Shown piece after piece: positions 7,962 through 15,631 of a DNA stretch of 17,732 nucleotides; position 1 is the first letter of the stretch; the number at the start of each line of letters is the position of its first letter. A program made the position numbers and the translations under genes. The stretch spans positions 1 to 17,732 of the forward strand of contig JASBZJ010000012.1 of assembly GCA_029983495.1 (NCBI GenBank), in the 5' to 3' direction. The stretch is from Porphyromonas sp. (GTDB lineage: Bacteria > Bacteroidota > Bacteroidia > Bacteroidales > Porphyromonadaceae). The notes under the pieces were generated by a model. It searched no databases, was not told the origin of the DNA, and was given only the letters and a program-made list of their open reading frames with translations.

Positions 7962-9969
7962 ACAAAAACTCTGGCTTATTATAGCTATCATTATAACCGT
8001 GCCTCCACTTGTGGGGCACGCTTCTTTTATTGCACACTCCGATTCGATTACATCATCAATATTACCTCAACAAATCGATTTTCTCATACAAGAAGGCAAT
8101 ATTAACGAGGAGGATATTGAACCGTTTCTCGATAGCCAAGTAATACAAAACAACCAAAAGTTTAATATTTGGCTCATTACTGCCCAACAGCTTACATTGC
8201 AACTCGGCGTTACTCCATTTCAGGCACAAGCATTTATTAACTTCCGAAAAACAGTTACCCCCGAAACCTTTACCCTTGCCCGCTTAAAAGAAATCCCTGC
8301 TTGGGACAGAAAAACCATTACTCGTGCAGAACCATATTTATATTACGACCCGCCATTTACTGTACAACGTAGCAAATTAAAAGCCGAAGCCAACATAACT
8401 ACAAGTTATATACAAAATAAAGTAGCTTCAACACAGGTATATCCATACTCTCTGCTCATTCTTGGTCGAGCCTCAACCAACTCTTTTCAAATTGGAATTC
8501 TTGCTCATAAAGGGGTTTATGAACCTATTTTCAATCCTCAAACTATTCCTTCGTTCGATAGATACGGGTTCTTTATCGAAGCAAAGAATAGTCTTCCTCA
8601 TGTAAAACAAGTTATTATGGGCGATTATAAGCTTTCGCTCGCTAGCGGGCTTATTATTCGTCAAAGTTTTATGCATGGGGTATACGCATCAACACTGCAA
8701 CCCCCATCATCATCGTTGCGTGCAACTCTTTCTTCGTCAGGTGCCAACAACTCGCGTGGAGTGGCATTTTTAGCTGAAAATAAAAAATGGCAAGCCCTAG
8801 TTGCTTATTCAAAAAAGCCTATTGATACCCATTTTTTTGTTAACGAAGACGAGTACGAAGTAATTACCTCTTTACAATATGATCCACCTCACCGAACCGA
8901 AAAAGAACTTCAACGGAGGAATAACGCAACGGAGCAATTTCTTGCCACACGTTTAGCTTACCAAACCCCAAGTTACACACTAGGGGTTAACGGCATAATG
9001 GTAAATTGGCCTCATAAGCTCCGCCAAATAGAGGCTCCTACTACACAAACCGAGCCAACATACATTACTTCGGCTCACAATTTTTCATTCGATGTACAAT
9101 ATCGTCACCCCTCAGGTTTTTTCGATGCTCAAGCAGAAGTTGCTACCGACCGAAATAATCACTGGGGAGCGACTTCAACATTTCAGTACCGAAGCCTAAC
9201 ATATGGAACACTACTTACTATAGCCCGAGTATTTTCCCCTAATTTTTTTGCACCTCTTGCCAATACTTTCCAGCGGGGTACATTACCAACAAACGAGTGG
9301 GGTATTAGCTTTAGGTACGATAGTCCGCTTTGGCACAATATTTCAATTTCTACTTTTTCCGATTTCTTTCAGTCAGTAACTAAAAATAAAGCTCCCAGCA
9401 CCCCCACATCGAACAACACTCCATGGGGTATCGATGCAAACTTACAAGCAAAATATACCTCACCTATACACCCCTTACAAATAAACCTCACTACCTCATT
9501 AAAAACAACTCGTAAAGGGTATTCTCCAACGAAAAGCAAATACAATACACGCTACCAAATTTCGGCATTATGGCATCCAACACAATGGATACAAGTAACG
9601 CCAACACTACAATACAAAAACTTCCTGCCACTTAAAGATGAAAATGCAATACTATTAGCATTAAACACCAAATTAAAACTCACTCAACATATCAGTGGCA
9701 GTGTAGTCGCTAGCTACTTTAATACCACAAGCTTTTATACAAGAGTATATGTATACATTCCTCGTATAAGCTATTCTGCAACACTTCCCCTATTTTACGG
9801 AAAAGGTAATGCCTTAGTAGCAATGCTTAGCTATAAAACAGTACATTGGCAAATAGCAACAGCATTTGCTTATACTCATGCAACTGTTCCACCCAGTATT
9901 AATAACAAACAAGCACAATTAAAGCAACAAATGCAAGTGTCCTTTTCAATTACTTATCACTTTAAATAG
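7933..9969 (+). CDS. Secreted protein: degenerate helix-hairpin-helix N-terminus plus predicted outer-membrane beta-barrel
   Basis: The 678-residue product opens with a signal peptide: basic n-region with several Lys and Arg, hydrophobic core at about 13-27 and likely cleavage near GHA-SF (30-31). That supports the ATG at 7933 despite the 29-nt overlap with yqeY. Residues about 75-137 fit the helix-hairpin-helix region of a Bacteroidota family often labelled ComEA-like: NIWLITAQQL aligns with the usual NINTATxxxL, followed by QAQAFINFRK, LARLKEIPAWD and ITRAEPYL. From about 150 to the end the sequence is a succession of short alternating polar/hydrophobic strands with many Tyr, Phe, Thr and Ser, typical of a transmembrane beta-barrel, ending ITYHFK close to an aromatic C-terminal signature. 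I infer outer-membrane location. Substrate and function are unknown; DNA binding or uptake is only a suggestion from the domain name. Confidence 0.75.
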   Translation: MRLFKLSFHKQKLWLIIAIIITVPPLVGHASFIAHSDSITSSILPQQIDFLIQEGNINEEDIEPFLDSQVIQNNQKFNIWLITAQQLTLQLGVTPFQAQAFINFRKTVTPETFTLARLKEIPAWDRKTITRAEPYLYYDPPFTVQRSKLKAEANITTSYIQNKVASTQVYPYSLLILGRASTNSFQIGILAHKGVYEPIFNPQTIPSFDRYGFFIEAKNSLPHVKQVIMGDYKLSLASGLIIRQSFMHGVYASTLQPPSSSLRATLSSSGANNSRGVAFLAENKKWQALVAYSKKPIDTHFFVNEDEYEVITSLQYDPPHRTEKELQRRNNATEQFLATRLAYQTPSYTLGVNGIMVNWPHKLRQIEAPTTQTEPTYITSAHNFSFDVQYRHPSGFFDAQAEVATDRNNHWGATSTFQYRSLTYGTLLTIARVFSPNFFAPLANTFQRGTLPTNEWGISFRYDSPLWHNISISTFSDFFQSVTKNKAPSTPTSNNTPWGIDANLQAKYTSPIHPLQINLTTSLKTTRKGYSPTKSKYNTRYQISALWHPTQWIQVTPTLQYKNFLPLKDENAILLALNTKLKLTQHISGSVVASYFNTTSFYTRVYVYIPRISYSATLPLFYGKGNALVAMLSYKTVHWQIATAFAYTHATVPPSINNKQAQLKQQMQVSFSITYHFK

Positions 9970-10048
9970 CCTCAGTTCTTATATACTCTACAACTATCTA
10001 TTCCCCATAGCTCTGCACATAAAACACCAAGCACTAAGTAAAATTCCT

Positions 10049-10063
10049 TTTGGCAATACCAAA
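10049..10063 (+). terminator. Weak terminator candidate after the dcw-linked operon
   Basis: A 5-bp stem (TTTGG at 10049-10053, CCAAA at 10059-10063) with a 5-nt loop is followed by TGTTTTC. The stem is short and the T-tract is interrupted, so this is only a candidate for termination about 80 nt after the barrel gene. Confidence 0.2.
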
Positions 10064-10117
10064 TGTTTTCTATTCACGAAGAACTCAATAATGCACTTAA
10101 ATAAAAAAAAGAATCTA

Positions 10118-10125
10118 TATTTTTG
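10118..10125 (+). promoter_or_regulatory. Bacteroidota-type -7 box (TAnnTTTG) for the LRR gene
   Basis: TATTTTTG matches the -7 consensus TAnnTTTG of the primary sigma factor in Bacteroidota and is followed by CAAC. No clear TTTG -33 box is found about 20 nt upstream, where the sequence is A-rich. Transcription would start near 10131 and leave a leader of about 100 nt before the ATG at 10231. Confidence 0.45.
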
Positions 10126-10230
10126 CAACGTGAACTTGGCAAAAAAATAACAACTCTACTGTGCTAGCGTTCACTCATTAATTGCTCTGATTCTTTTTTT
10201 GCACTTCAACCAACTGATTATATAATAGCA

Positions 10231-11514
10231 ATGAAAAAACAAATACTCCTTACCACAGTTCCATTTGGATACCGAGAAATCCTACTTAAAGCAAGTAAAA
10301 AAATATTGTTTTGTAGTACTTTCTGTTTGTTCTTCCTACTTTCCATCGTTAATCACCTCAATGCACAAAATTGCTCTTCTGGCACACAAAAAATGTGTAC
10401 AGCCACAACTTCAACACCTACTATAGTTATGGTTACGCATCGTGGTGTAGGCGGTAAAATTTCCTTACTCATAAAAGCTACGGATAAGGTTGTAGCCGAA
10501 GGAATAACGGAGCCTATTGCGCTAAATGAACTAAAGGAATATACCCTTACAAGCCAAACCATAAAACTTTTGGGTCCCATAAATGAGATTACATGTGGTG
10601 ATAACGAACTTACATCGCTCGACCTTTCGGGTTGCCCCTCTCTGGGTAGAGTTTATTGCTATAATAACCTTCTTACTTCGCTCGATGTGTCGAATAACCA
10701 ATTACTTACATCAATAAACTGCTCGGATAATAAGCTTAAACATATTGAACTAGATAAAAACGTCAAGTTAAGAGGGCTTGCATGCATGGGGAACGAACTA
10801 ACCGAACTAAACCTTACGAACAATACCGAACTAACCTTCTTATATTGTTACAATAACCCACTTAAAAACTTAAATGTTAGCCATAATGTTAAGTTGGGTA
10901 AGCTACTATGTAATAACACGAGTATTATAGCACTTAATATTTCGGCACTTACCCAATTACAAGTACTTTATTGCCAAAATAACCATCTTCAAAACCTTGA
11001 TATTTCGCATAACCCCAAACTCAATTATATCTATTGTTTTGGCAATGCTCTAAAGGAGGTGGCGATGGATAACATTGTAAATACACTTGCCGACTGCTCA
11101 TCGCAACCTCAGCCTAGCGAGTTTGTAGTAATTAATAGCAAGGGAGAAAAAGAAGAAAACGTTATCACCAAAGACCAAGTAAATAGGGCTAAAACAAAAA
11201 ACTGGCGTGTGCTTGATTACAATGGTGATGGAGATAAGATGATTAATTATGAGGGAAGCAACCATTCAGCAATAGATGGTATTTTTAGGGGTTCTACTAA
11301 ATTCGGAGCTTTCTGTAGCAAAGCCGACAATACAATTACCTTTTACGGAGCATTGCCATACTCGGTTTGTTACTTATACCAACTGGATGGAACGGTTGTA
11401 GCAAACGTACAAGCTAATAATGATGGAGAAGGTTGTTATACGTTTCCACAAATCGCTGAGGGAACGTACATCCTTGGCACGGATTATGGGGTATCGGTAA
11501 AAATTAGTCTATAG
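10231..11514 (+). CDS. Secreted leucine-rich-repeat protein with T9SS-like C-terminal tail
   Basis: The 427-residue product has a long signal peptide: basic n-region to about residue 24, hydrophobic core about 25-40, likely cleavage after LNAQ (43-46). Residues 127-273 are seven uninterrupted repeats of exactly 21 residues of the type LxxLdvSxNxxLxxLxCxxNx, the form seen in many Bacteroidota surface proteins of the internalin-like LRR class. A partial repeat (about 117-126) caps the start. Each repeat carries a Cys at the same position. Residues about 290-375 are a non-repeat region with an acidic NGDGDK stretch. The last 45 residues (YQLDGTVVANV then GTYILGTDYGVSVKISL) resemble a type A sorting domain recognised by the type IX secretion system. 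It stands alone between operons. Ligand and function are unknown; adhesion or protein binding is inferred from the fold. Confidence 0.82.
   Translation: MKKQILLTTVPFGYREILLKASKKILFCSTFCLFFLLSIVNHLNAQNCSSGTQKMCTATTSTPTIVMVTHRGVGGKISLLIKATDKVVAEGITEPIALNELKEYTLTSQTIKLLGPINEITCGDNELTSLDLSGCPSLGRVYCYNNLLTSLDVSNNQLLTSINCSDNKLKHIELDKNVKLRGLACMGNELTELNLTNNTELTFLYCYNNPLKNLNVSHNVKLGKLLCNNTSIIALNISALTQLQVLYCQNNHLQNLDISHNPKLNYIYCFGNALKEVAMDNIVNTLADCSSQPQPSEFVVINSKGEKEENVITKDQVNRAKTKNWRVLDYNGDGDKMINYEGSNHSAIDGIFRGSTKFGAFCSKADNTITFYGALPYSVCYLYQLDGTVVANVQANNDGEGCYTFPQIAEGTYILGTDYGVSVKISL
10609..11049 (+). repeat. Seven in-frame 63-nt LRR-coding repeats
   Basis: The units start at 10609, 10672, 10735, 10798, 10861, 10924 and 10987, each 63 nt and encoding one 21-residue LRR. 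Periodicity is exact at protein level with no insertion or deletion, but the nucleotide sequences have diverged, so the array is old rather than a recent expansion. Confidence 0.85.
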
Positions 11515-11560
11515 ATTGCTCTGCAAAGTCGCTTCAAAGCCCCAACAAATTAATAAACCG

Positions 11561-11601
11561 AGAGGAGCACCTAGCTCTATATAATGGCGGGGTACTCCTC
11601 T
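11561..11601. terminator. Terminator-like hairpin between convergent genes
   Basis: AGAGGAGCACC (11561-11571) pairs with GGTACTCCTCT (11591-11601): 10 of 11 positions pair, with one mismatch, around a 19-nt loop. It sits between the convergent LRR and kbl genes. There is no strong T-run on the plus side; on the minus side the stem is followed by CGGTTTATTAATTTG. It may serve both directions. Confidence 0.5.
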
Positions 11602-11632
11602 TAAATCTGAAAGAATAATTAAGTACAAATAA

Positions 11633-11655
11633 CCTTTTAAGAGGTCTCAAAAAGG
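11633..11655 (-). terminator. Terminator candidate after kbl
   Basis: CCTTTT and AAAAGG arms of 6 bp (11633-11638 and 11650-11655) with an 11-nt loop start immediately after the kbl stop. Read on the minus strand the stem is followed by TTATTTG, a broken T-tract. A plausible but weak terminator for the DUF5606-kbl unit. Confidence 0.4.
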
Positions 11656-11656
11656 A

Positions 11657-12847
11657 TTACTTAATTACACCAAGTTCTTTTCCAACTTTTATAAACGCTT
11701 CGATACAGCGATCCAAATGCTCACGTTCGTGACCAGCTGAAAGTTGAACACGAATGCGTGCTTCACCCTTTGGAACAACAGGGTAATAAAAGCCTGTAAC
11801 ATAAATACCTTCATCAAGGAGCCTTTTAGCATACTCTTGCGAAAGAGGGGCATCGTAAAGCATTACAGCACAAATAGCACTTTGCGTTGGTTTTATATCA
11901 AAACCTGCTGCAACCATCTTATCGTGGAAGTATTTCACGTTCTCCATTAATTTACTGTGCAACGAATGATCCTCCTTGAGCATCTTAAATACTTCAAGAC
12001 CAGCACCAACAACAGCAGGAGGAATAGAGTTACTGAACAAGTATGGGCGCGAGCGTTGGCGTAGCATATCAATAACCTCTTGCGGACCAGCTGTAAAACC
12101 ACCTACAGCACCACCGAAAGCTTTTCCTAAAGTACCCGTGTGTATATCTATACGGTCGTAGCAATCAAATTGTTCGGCAACACCACCACCTGTTTTTCCT
12201 ACAACGCCTGCCGAGTGACATTCATCAACCATAACCAATGCATCGTATTTTTCGGCAAGCTCGCAAATCTTATCCATTGGGGCAACGTTACCATCCATCG
12301 AAAATACACCATCGGTAGCAATAATTTTAAAGCGACAATCTTTAGCTTCCTTCAGTTTTTCTTCGAGGTCGTTCATATCGCCGTTTGCATAGCGAAAGCG
12401 TTTTGCTTTGCATAGGCGAACACCATCAATAATTGAAGCATGGTTAAGTGCATCGCTTATAATAGCATCTTCGGGTCCAAAAAGGGGTTCAAAAAGGCCT
12501 CCATTAGCATCAAAGCAAGCTGCATAAAGAATAGCATCATCGGTTTTGAAGTATTCAGCAATAGCTTTTTCGAGTTCTTTGTGCATGTCCTGTGTACCAC
12601 AAATAAAACGAACACTACTCATACCAAAACCGTGGCTATCCATAGCTTTTTTCGCAGCTTCGATAAGACGGGGATGATTCGAAAGCCCGAGGTAATTGTT
12701 TGCACAGAAGTTTAACACTTCCTTGTTCCCCTTTACCTTAATATCGGCCTTCTGCGGGGTAATAATAATACGTTCTTCCTTGTAAAGACCATCACTCTTG
12801 ATGGTGCTGAGCTCATCGCTCAGGAATTTCTTCATCGATTTAAACAT
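11657..12847 (-). CDS. kbl: Glycine C-acetyltransferase (2-amino-3-ketobutyrate CoA ligase)
   Basis: This PLP enzyme of the alpha-oxoamine synthase family interconverts glycine plus acetyl-CoA and 2-amino-3-ketobutyrate plus CoA, acting after threonine dehydrogenase in threonine breakdown. The 396-residue product has the family's normal length and matches KBL closely: NFCANNYLGLSNHP (46-59), HGFGMSSVRFICGTQ (72-86), SDALNHASIIDGVRLCKAKR (131-150), ATDGVFSMDG (177-186), VDECHSAG (207-214) with PLP-contacting Asp208 and His211, and TGTLGKAFGGA (237-247) with the Schiff-base Lys242. The motif FYYPVVPKGEARIR near the C-terminus is also KBL-like. These identities favour KBL over the related serine palmitoyltransferase or BioF. 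No tdh gene is seen nearby. It lies 60 nt downstream of DUF5606 on the same strand, probably cotranscribed. Confidence 0.95.
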   Translation of the reverse strand: MFKSMKKFLSDELSTIKSDGLYKEERIIITPQKADIKVKGNKEVLNFCANNYLGLSNHPRLIEAAKKAMDSHGFGMSSVRFICGTQDMHKELEKAIAEYFKTDDAILYAACFDANGGLFEPLFGPEDAIISDALNHASIIDGVRLCKAKRFRYANGDMNDLEEKLKEAKDCRFKIIATDGVFSMDGNVAPMDKICELAEKYDALVMVDECHSAGVVGKTGGGVAEQFDCYDRIDIHTGTLGKAFGGAVGGFTAGPQEVIDMLRQRSRPYLFSNSIPPAVVGAGLEVFKMLKEDHSLHSKLMENVKYFHDKMVAAGFDIKPTQSAICAVMLYDAPLSQEYAKRLLDEGIYVTGFYYPVVPKGEARIRVQLSAGHEREHLDRCIEAFIKVGKELGVIK

Positions 12848-12907
12848 ATCTCTGTTGTAGTAAAAAGTTAGTTCAACACAAAGTGGTTTAAGCCTGTAGA
12901 TAATTAA

Positions 12908-13378
12908 CTATAACTTTTCCGCCTTTTCGTTATCATCCGCAGGTCTTTCGTTGCCTTCAATATCCTCCATTTCTTCGGGTTCGCTAACGGTTGCGAACTT
13001 TTCAAAGCCATTGGCTACAAGAAGATTATACCACGTGAGCATTTTCTTTATCTCGTTGGCATGAACTTGTTCCTTATCGTATTCGGGAAGCACTTTCTCA
13101 AGAAAATCAAAGTAGGGTTGTTTTTCCTTTCCAAATTGCTTTAAGTCTACTTCTTTACCTTGTTGAAAGGCATAAATCTTGTCAAAAACATCGCCAAGAG
13201 GCACATCGCCTTGTTCGGTATATACCGAAATTTCCTTGAGCGATACAATACGCTCGTTCAATCGAACAGGCATTCTGCGCTTATCGGTTAGCGATTCTAC
13301 TACGAAACCACTTTTACTTGATGAAAGCAGTTTGAACAAACCGGGTTTTCCGGAGATTGATAAAATATCTTTGAGCAT
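12908..13378 (-). CDS. DUF5606 family protein
   Basis: The 156-residue product matches a small Bacteroidota-specific family (DUF5606) of unknown function. The N-terminal part (MLKDILSISGKPGLFKLLSS through about residue 65) is predicted beta-rich and contains the ISGKPGLFKLLS motif typical of the family; the middle (about 66-135) is helical with charged residues, and the last 25 residues are acidic (Glu and Asp) and probably disordered. No signal peptide, membrane segment or catalytic motif is visible, so it is likely cytoplasmic. A promoter box precedes it, and kbl follows after 60 nt; whether the pairing is functional is not known. Confidence 0.85.
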   Translation of the reverse strand: MLKDILSISGKPGLFKLLSSSKSGFVVESLTDKRRMPVRLNERIVSLKEISVYTEQGDVPLGDVFDKIYAFQQGKEVDLKQFGKEKQPYFDFLEKVLPEYDKEQVHANEIKKMLTWYNLLVANGFEKFATVSEPEEMEDIEGNERPADDNEKAEKL

Positions 13379-13414
13379 CTCTGTTTATGCTTTTAATTCG
13401 TTTACTCTGCTGTG

Positions 13415-13422
13415 CAAAGGTA
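13415..13422 (-). promoter_or_regulatory. Bacteroidota-type -7 box for DUF5606-kbl
   Basis: Minus-strand TACCTTTG (CAAAGGTA on the plus strand) is an exact match to TAnnTTTG and is followed by CAC. About 20 nt upstream there is TTTTTC, only partly like the TTTG -33 box. Transcription would start near 13408, giving a leader of about 30 nt. The box lies in the 94-nt gap after mltD, separating the two minus-strand units. Confidence 0.7.
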
Positions 13423-13472
13423 ATGATTTGTGCTGTTGTTAGAAAAATAAGTATGCGAAGGGAAGCCAAAGT

Positions 13473-14876
13473 TTAACTACTAGCGGACGGAATTTCGAGC
13501 GATTTACCTGGAATGAGCTTAAACTTGGTACTAGTAATACTATTAGCCTCCATAAGAGCTTTAAGCGAAACCCCATGCCGCTTAGCAATTTTATAAAGCG
13601 AATCGCCCTTACGAATAGTATAGCTACGAGCAGGAGCAGGGCGTTTAGGTTCGCTTGCGATAATAGTGGGTGGAGTTTTTGCTATAGGAGTAGTTGAGTT
13701 TCGATCGCTCGCCTCTGCCACTGTTTCCGTTGTAGTAATGGCTTCCTCTAAACGAGATATGGCATCAAAGGGGAGCGAAATGGTGTATGGATGAATATTA
13801 CCAGGTATATAGTTACCCTTAAACTGAGGGTTTATAAGCCTAAATAAGCTTTCGGGGACTTTAGCTTTTTGTGCAACATCGGCAATAAGTAATCTTTCCT
13901 TAATAAGCATGGTATCGAGTACAGCAGGGTACGCAAAGTCGGCATACTCAAATTTATAATCCTTGTGGTATTCCATGGCATAATAAGCCGCAATAAACAG
14001 CGGTACATAGTCACGCGTTTGCCGAGGCAAATAGGGGTATATCTTCCAAAAATTGCATTCTCCACCCGCTTTTTTTATGGCACGATTAACCGTACCAATA
14101 CCAGCATTGTAGGCAGCAATACACACCAGCCAATCGCCATAAAGCTCATAAAGATCTTTAAGATGTTTAGCAGCAGCCTCCGTACTTTTCTTTACATCGA
14201 GCCGCTCATCAACCAACGAATTCACTTCGAGGTCATAAGCCTTAGCTGTAACCAGCATAAATTGACAAAGCCCTTTTGCCCCTGAAGGCGAACATACAGT
14301 AGGATCCATGCCCGATTCCACTACAGCTAGGTATTTTAGCTCGAGAGGAATATTATAACGGTCGAATATAGTTTCGATTATGGGAAAGTAGTATTCGCCA
14401 AGCGAAAGCATTGCTGGAACAAAATGCCGTTTGCCACTTAAATAAAGATCCAAGCTCTTTTTTACGTAATTGTTATACGGCATAGGTATATCCGTAGGGA
14501 GGCGTTTAAGGCGAGCTTCACGATCCTGTGGTCTATCGCTCCCCTTCGATATAAGGTTCCTATGAATATCGTTATACTGGTTGTAAGCAACCTTCCAACG
14601 ATTGAGTAATTTAAGCGCATTAGCGTCTAAAGCACGAGGCGGAAAAATATTTATTTCGCCATCGAAATGAGGTAAAGCTTTGTTTTGTATAGGTTTTGCT
14701 TTAACAGTGGTATCGGCAATTGTATAAGCCGAAGCAGCACAAAGGGAATTGCTTTGCCCCACAATAAAAAGGGTAATAAGTTGTAAAAAGGCAATTGATG
14801 CGTACCGTAAACTGATTCTCTTTTGTTGTGAAGCACACTTCACCAAGAAGAAGCTTCTACCGTAGGTTAGTTTCAT
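13473..14876 (-). CDS. MltD-like lytic transglycosylase with C-terminal LysM
   Basis: This periplasmic muramidase-like enzyme would cleave the MurNAc-GlcNAc bond of peptidoglycan with 1,6-anhydro formation. The 467-residue product has a basic N-terminal lead, a hydrophobic segment at about 25-40 and likely signal-peptidase I cleavage after CAASA. The SLT domain spans about 170-300: catalytic Glu187 in AVVESGMDP, SGAKGLCQFM (198-207) and AAYNAGIGTVNRAI (254-267). A degenerate LysM-like stretch may lie around 325-368. A Thr/Pro-rich linker follows, then a clear LysM domain at about 418-462 (YTIRKGDSLYKIAKRHGVS), which binds glycan. The start is fixed by TAATG, sharing one base with the DUF5683 stop. 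A lipoprotein is unlikely because Cys46 lacks a small residue before it. It ends the parA operon. Confidence 0.92.
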   Translation of the reverse strand: MKLTYGRSFFLVKCASQQKRISLRYASIAFLQLITLFIVGQSNSLCAASAYTIADTTVKAKPIQNKALPHFDGEINIFPPRALDANALKLLNRWKVAYNQYNDIHRNLISKGSDRPQDREARLKRLPTDIPMPYNNYVKKSLDLYLSGKRHFVPAMLSLGEYYFPIIETIFDRYNIPLELKYLAVVESGMDPTVCSPSGAKGLCQFMLVTAKAYDLEVNSLVDERLDVKKSTEAAAKHLKDLYELYGDWLVCIAAYNAGIGTVNRAIKKAGGECNFWKIYPYLPRQTRDYVPLFIAAYYAMEYHKDYKFEYADFAYPAVLDTMLIKERLLIADVAQKAKVPESLFRLINPQFKGNYIPGNIHPYTISLPFDAISRLEEAITTTETVAEASDRNSTTPIAKTPPTIIASEPKRPAPARSYTIRKGDSLYKIAKRHGVSLKALMEANSITSTKFKLIPGKSLEIPSASS

Positions 14877-15622
14877 TAAAATGGTATACTACATTGAACC
14901 CCAATTGTCGGGTACATACCAGCTGAGGGGCAAACCTTTCCCTGAAAGGAAGGTTGCCACATCGACAAGTTGGGCGAAATATCATAATCGACAAGCTCGG
15001 CATCGACATAAGCATCGAGCCATGTTAGCAAATAAACCACGCTACTAAGAATAATACTTAGGTCGCGATTTCGTCGATACATAGTTGTTCCCTGCTTAAG
15101 CCGACTCCGAATGTTATCGTTTTTTACGTAGTCCTCGGGGTTAGCTCCTGCTGGAACAAAAGGCTTCCACGAGTCGTGCTGCAAAGGGTTATCGCTCATA
15201 AAATCGCGATAGGCAGTACGATACTCATTATACAGGCTCCCATAGCGCGAAATGGCATAAGCGCAACCCACTGCAAGGCTCCACACTACAGGAACTTTCC
15301 AATATTGTTGATTATAAAGCTGTCCTCCGCCAGGGATAACAGCACAAATTAATGCTTTTGTTGACGGTTTTAAGTCCGTTACCCACTTCCAAGCCTGAGC
15401 TGGGAGTTGTGTAAATGCAAGCTTATAGTTAGCATCGGTAGGGTTTGTGGTAGAGGGGTGCAACGAAGGGGTTACAGCCGTAACACTATCGGGTGTAATC
15501 TTTATCGAGTCGCTGCCTGCTAAAGGAGTATTAGTTTGTGCTTGTAAGGCTACAACCGAAAGGCAACATACCGTAAAAGCAACCACAACACTTTTTTTGC
15601 ACCATATAACCATGCTCCCCAT
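14876..15622 (-). CDS. DUF5683 family membrane protein
   Basis: The 248-residue product has a signal peptide (hydrophobic 11-25, likely cleavage after LQAQ at 29) and a Thr/Ser/Pro-rich spacer (30-65). Residues about 84-210 match DUF5683: KPSTKALICAVIPGGGQLYN (85-104) and YWKVPVVW (107-114), a charged Tyr/Arg-rich loop (128-186), and a second hydrophobic segment with WLDAYVDA (201-208). Two or three membrane segments are likely (about 90-98, 111-126, 188-203). Function is unknown. It sits 9 nt after parB and overlaps mltD by one base, an order I recall as recurrent in Bacteroidota. An in-frame ATG three codons later (15613) is an alternative start. Confidence 0.88.
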   Translation of the reverse strand: MGSMVIWCKKSVVVAFTVCCLSVVALQAQTNTPLAGSDSIKITPDSVTAVTPSLHPSTTNPTDANYKLAFTQLPAQAWKWVTDLKPSTKALICAVIPGGGQLYNQQYWKVPVVWSLAVGCAYAISRYGSLYNEYRTAYRDFMSDNPLQHDSWKPFVPAGANPEDYVKNDNIRSRLKQGTTMYRRNRDLSIILSSVVYLLTWLDAYVDAELVDYDISPNLSMWQPSFQGKVCPSAGMYPTIGVQCSIPF

Positions 15623-15631
15623 ACAAACTAA

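Larger units (their letters stand above)
9970..10230. other. Intergenic spacer between the dcw block and the LRR gene
   Basis: These 261 nt hold no convincing reading frame. They contain a weak short hairpin (TTTGG and CCAAA arms, 10049-10063) followed by TGTTTTC, which might end the upstream transcript, and a promoter-like box at 10118-10125. A run of A residues (10103-10110) and two T-rich stretches are also present. Confidence 0.6.

Noticed and set aside
10130..10174. GTGAAC and GTTCAC inverted repeat upstream of the LRR gene
   Set aside because: Six-base arms separated by 33 nt in AT-rich DNA are likely to occur by chance, and no further pairing extends the arms.
10609..11049. CRISPR-like array because of regular 63-nt spacing
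   Set aside because: The periodicity is at protein level (LRRs), the nucleotide units are diverged and there are no identical repeats separated by unique spacers.
11925..11946. TTTCACGT resembling half of a parS site
   Set aside because: Only the left half fits the parS palindrome, the right half does not, and it lies inside kbl coding sequence.
11744..12715. Plus-strand open frames inside kbl
   Set aside because: They lie opposite a well-conserved enzyme gene and encode Cys/Phe/Asn-rich sequences with no family resemblance.
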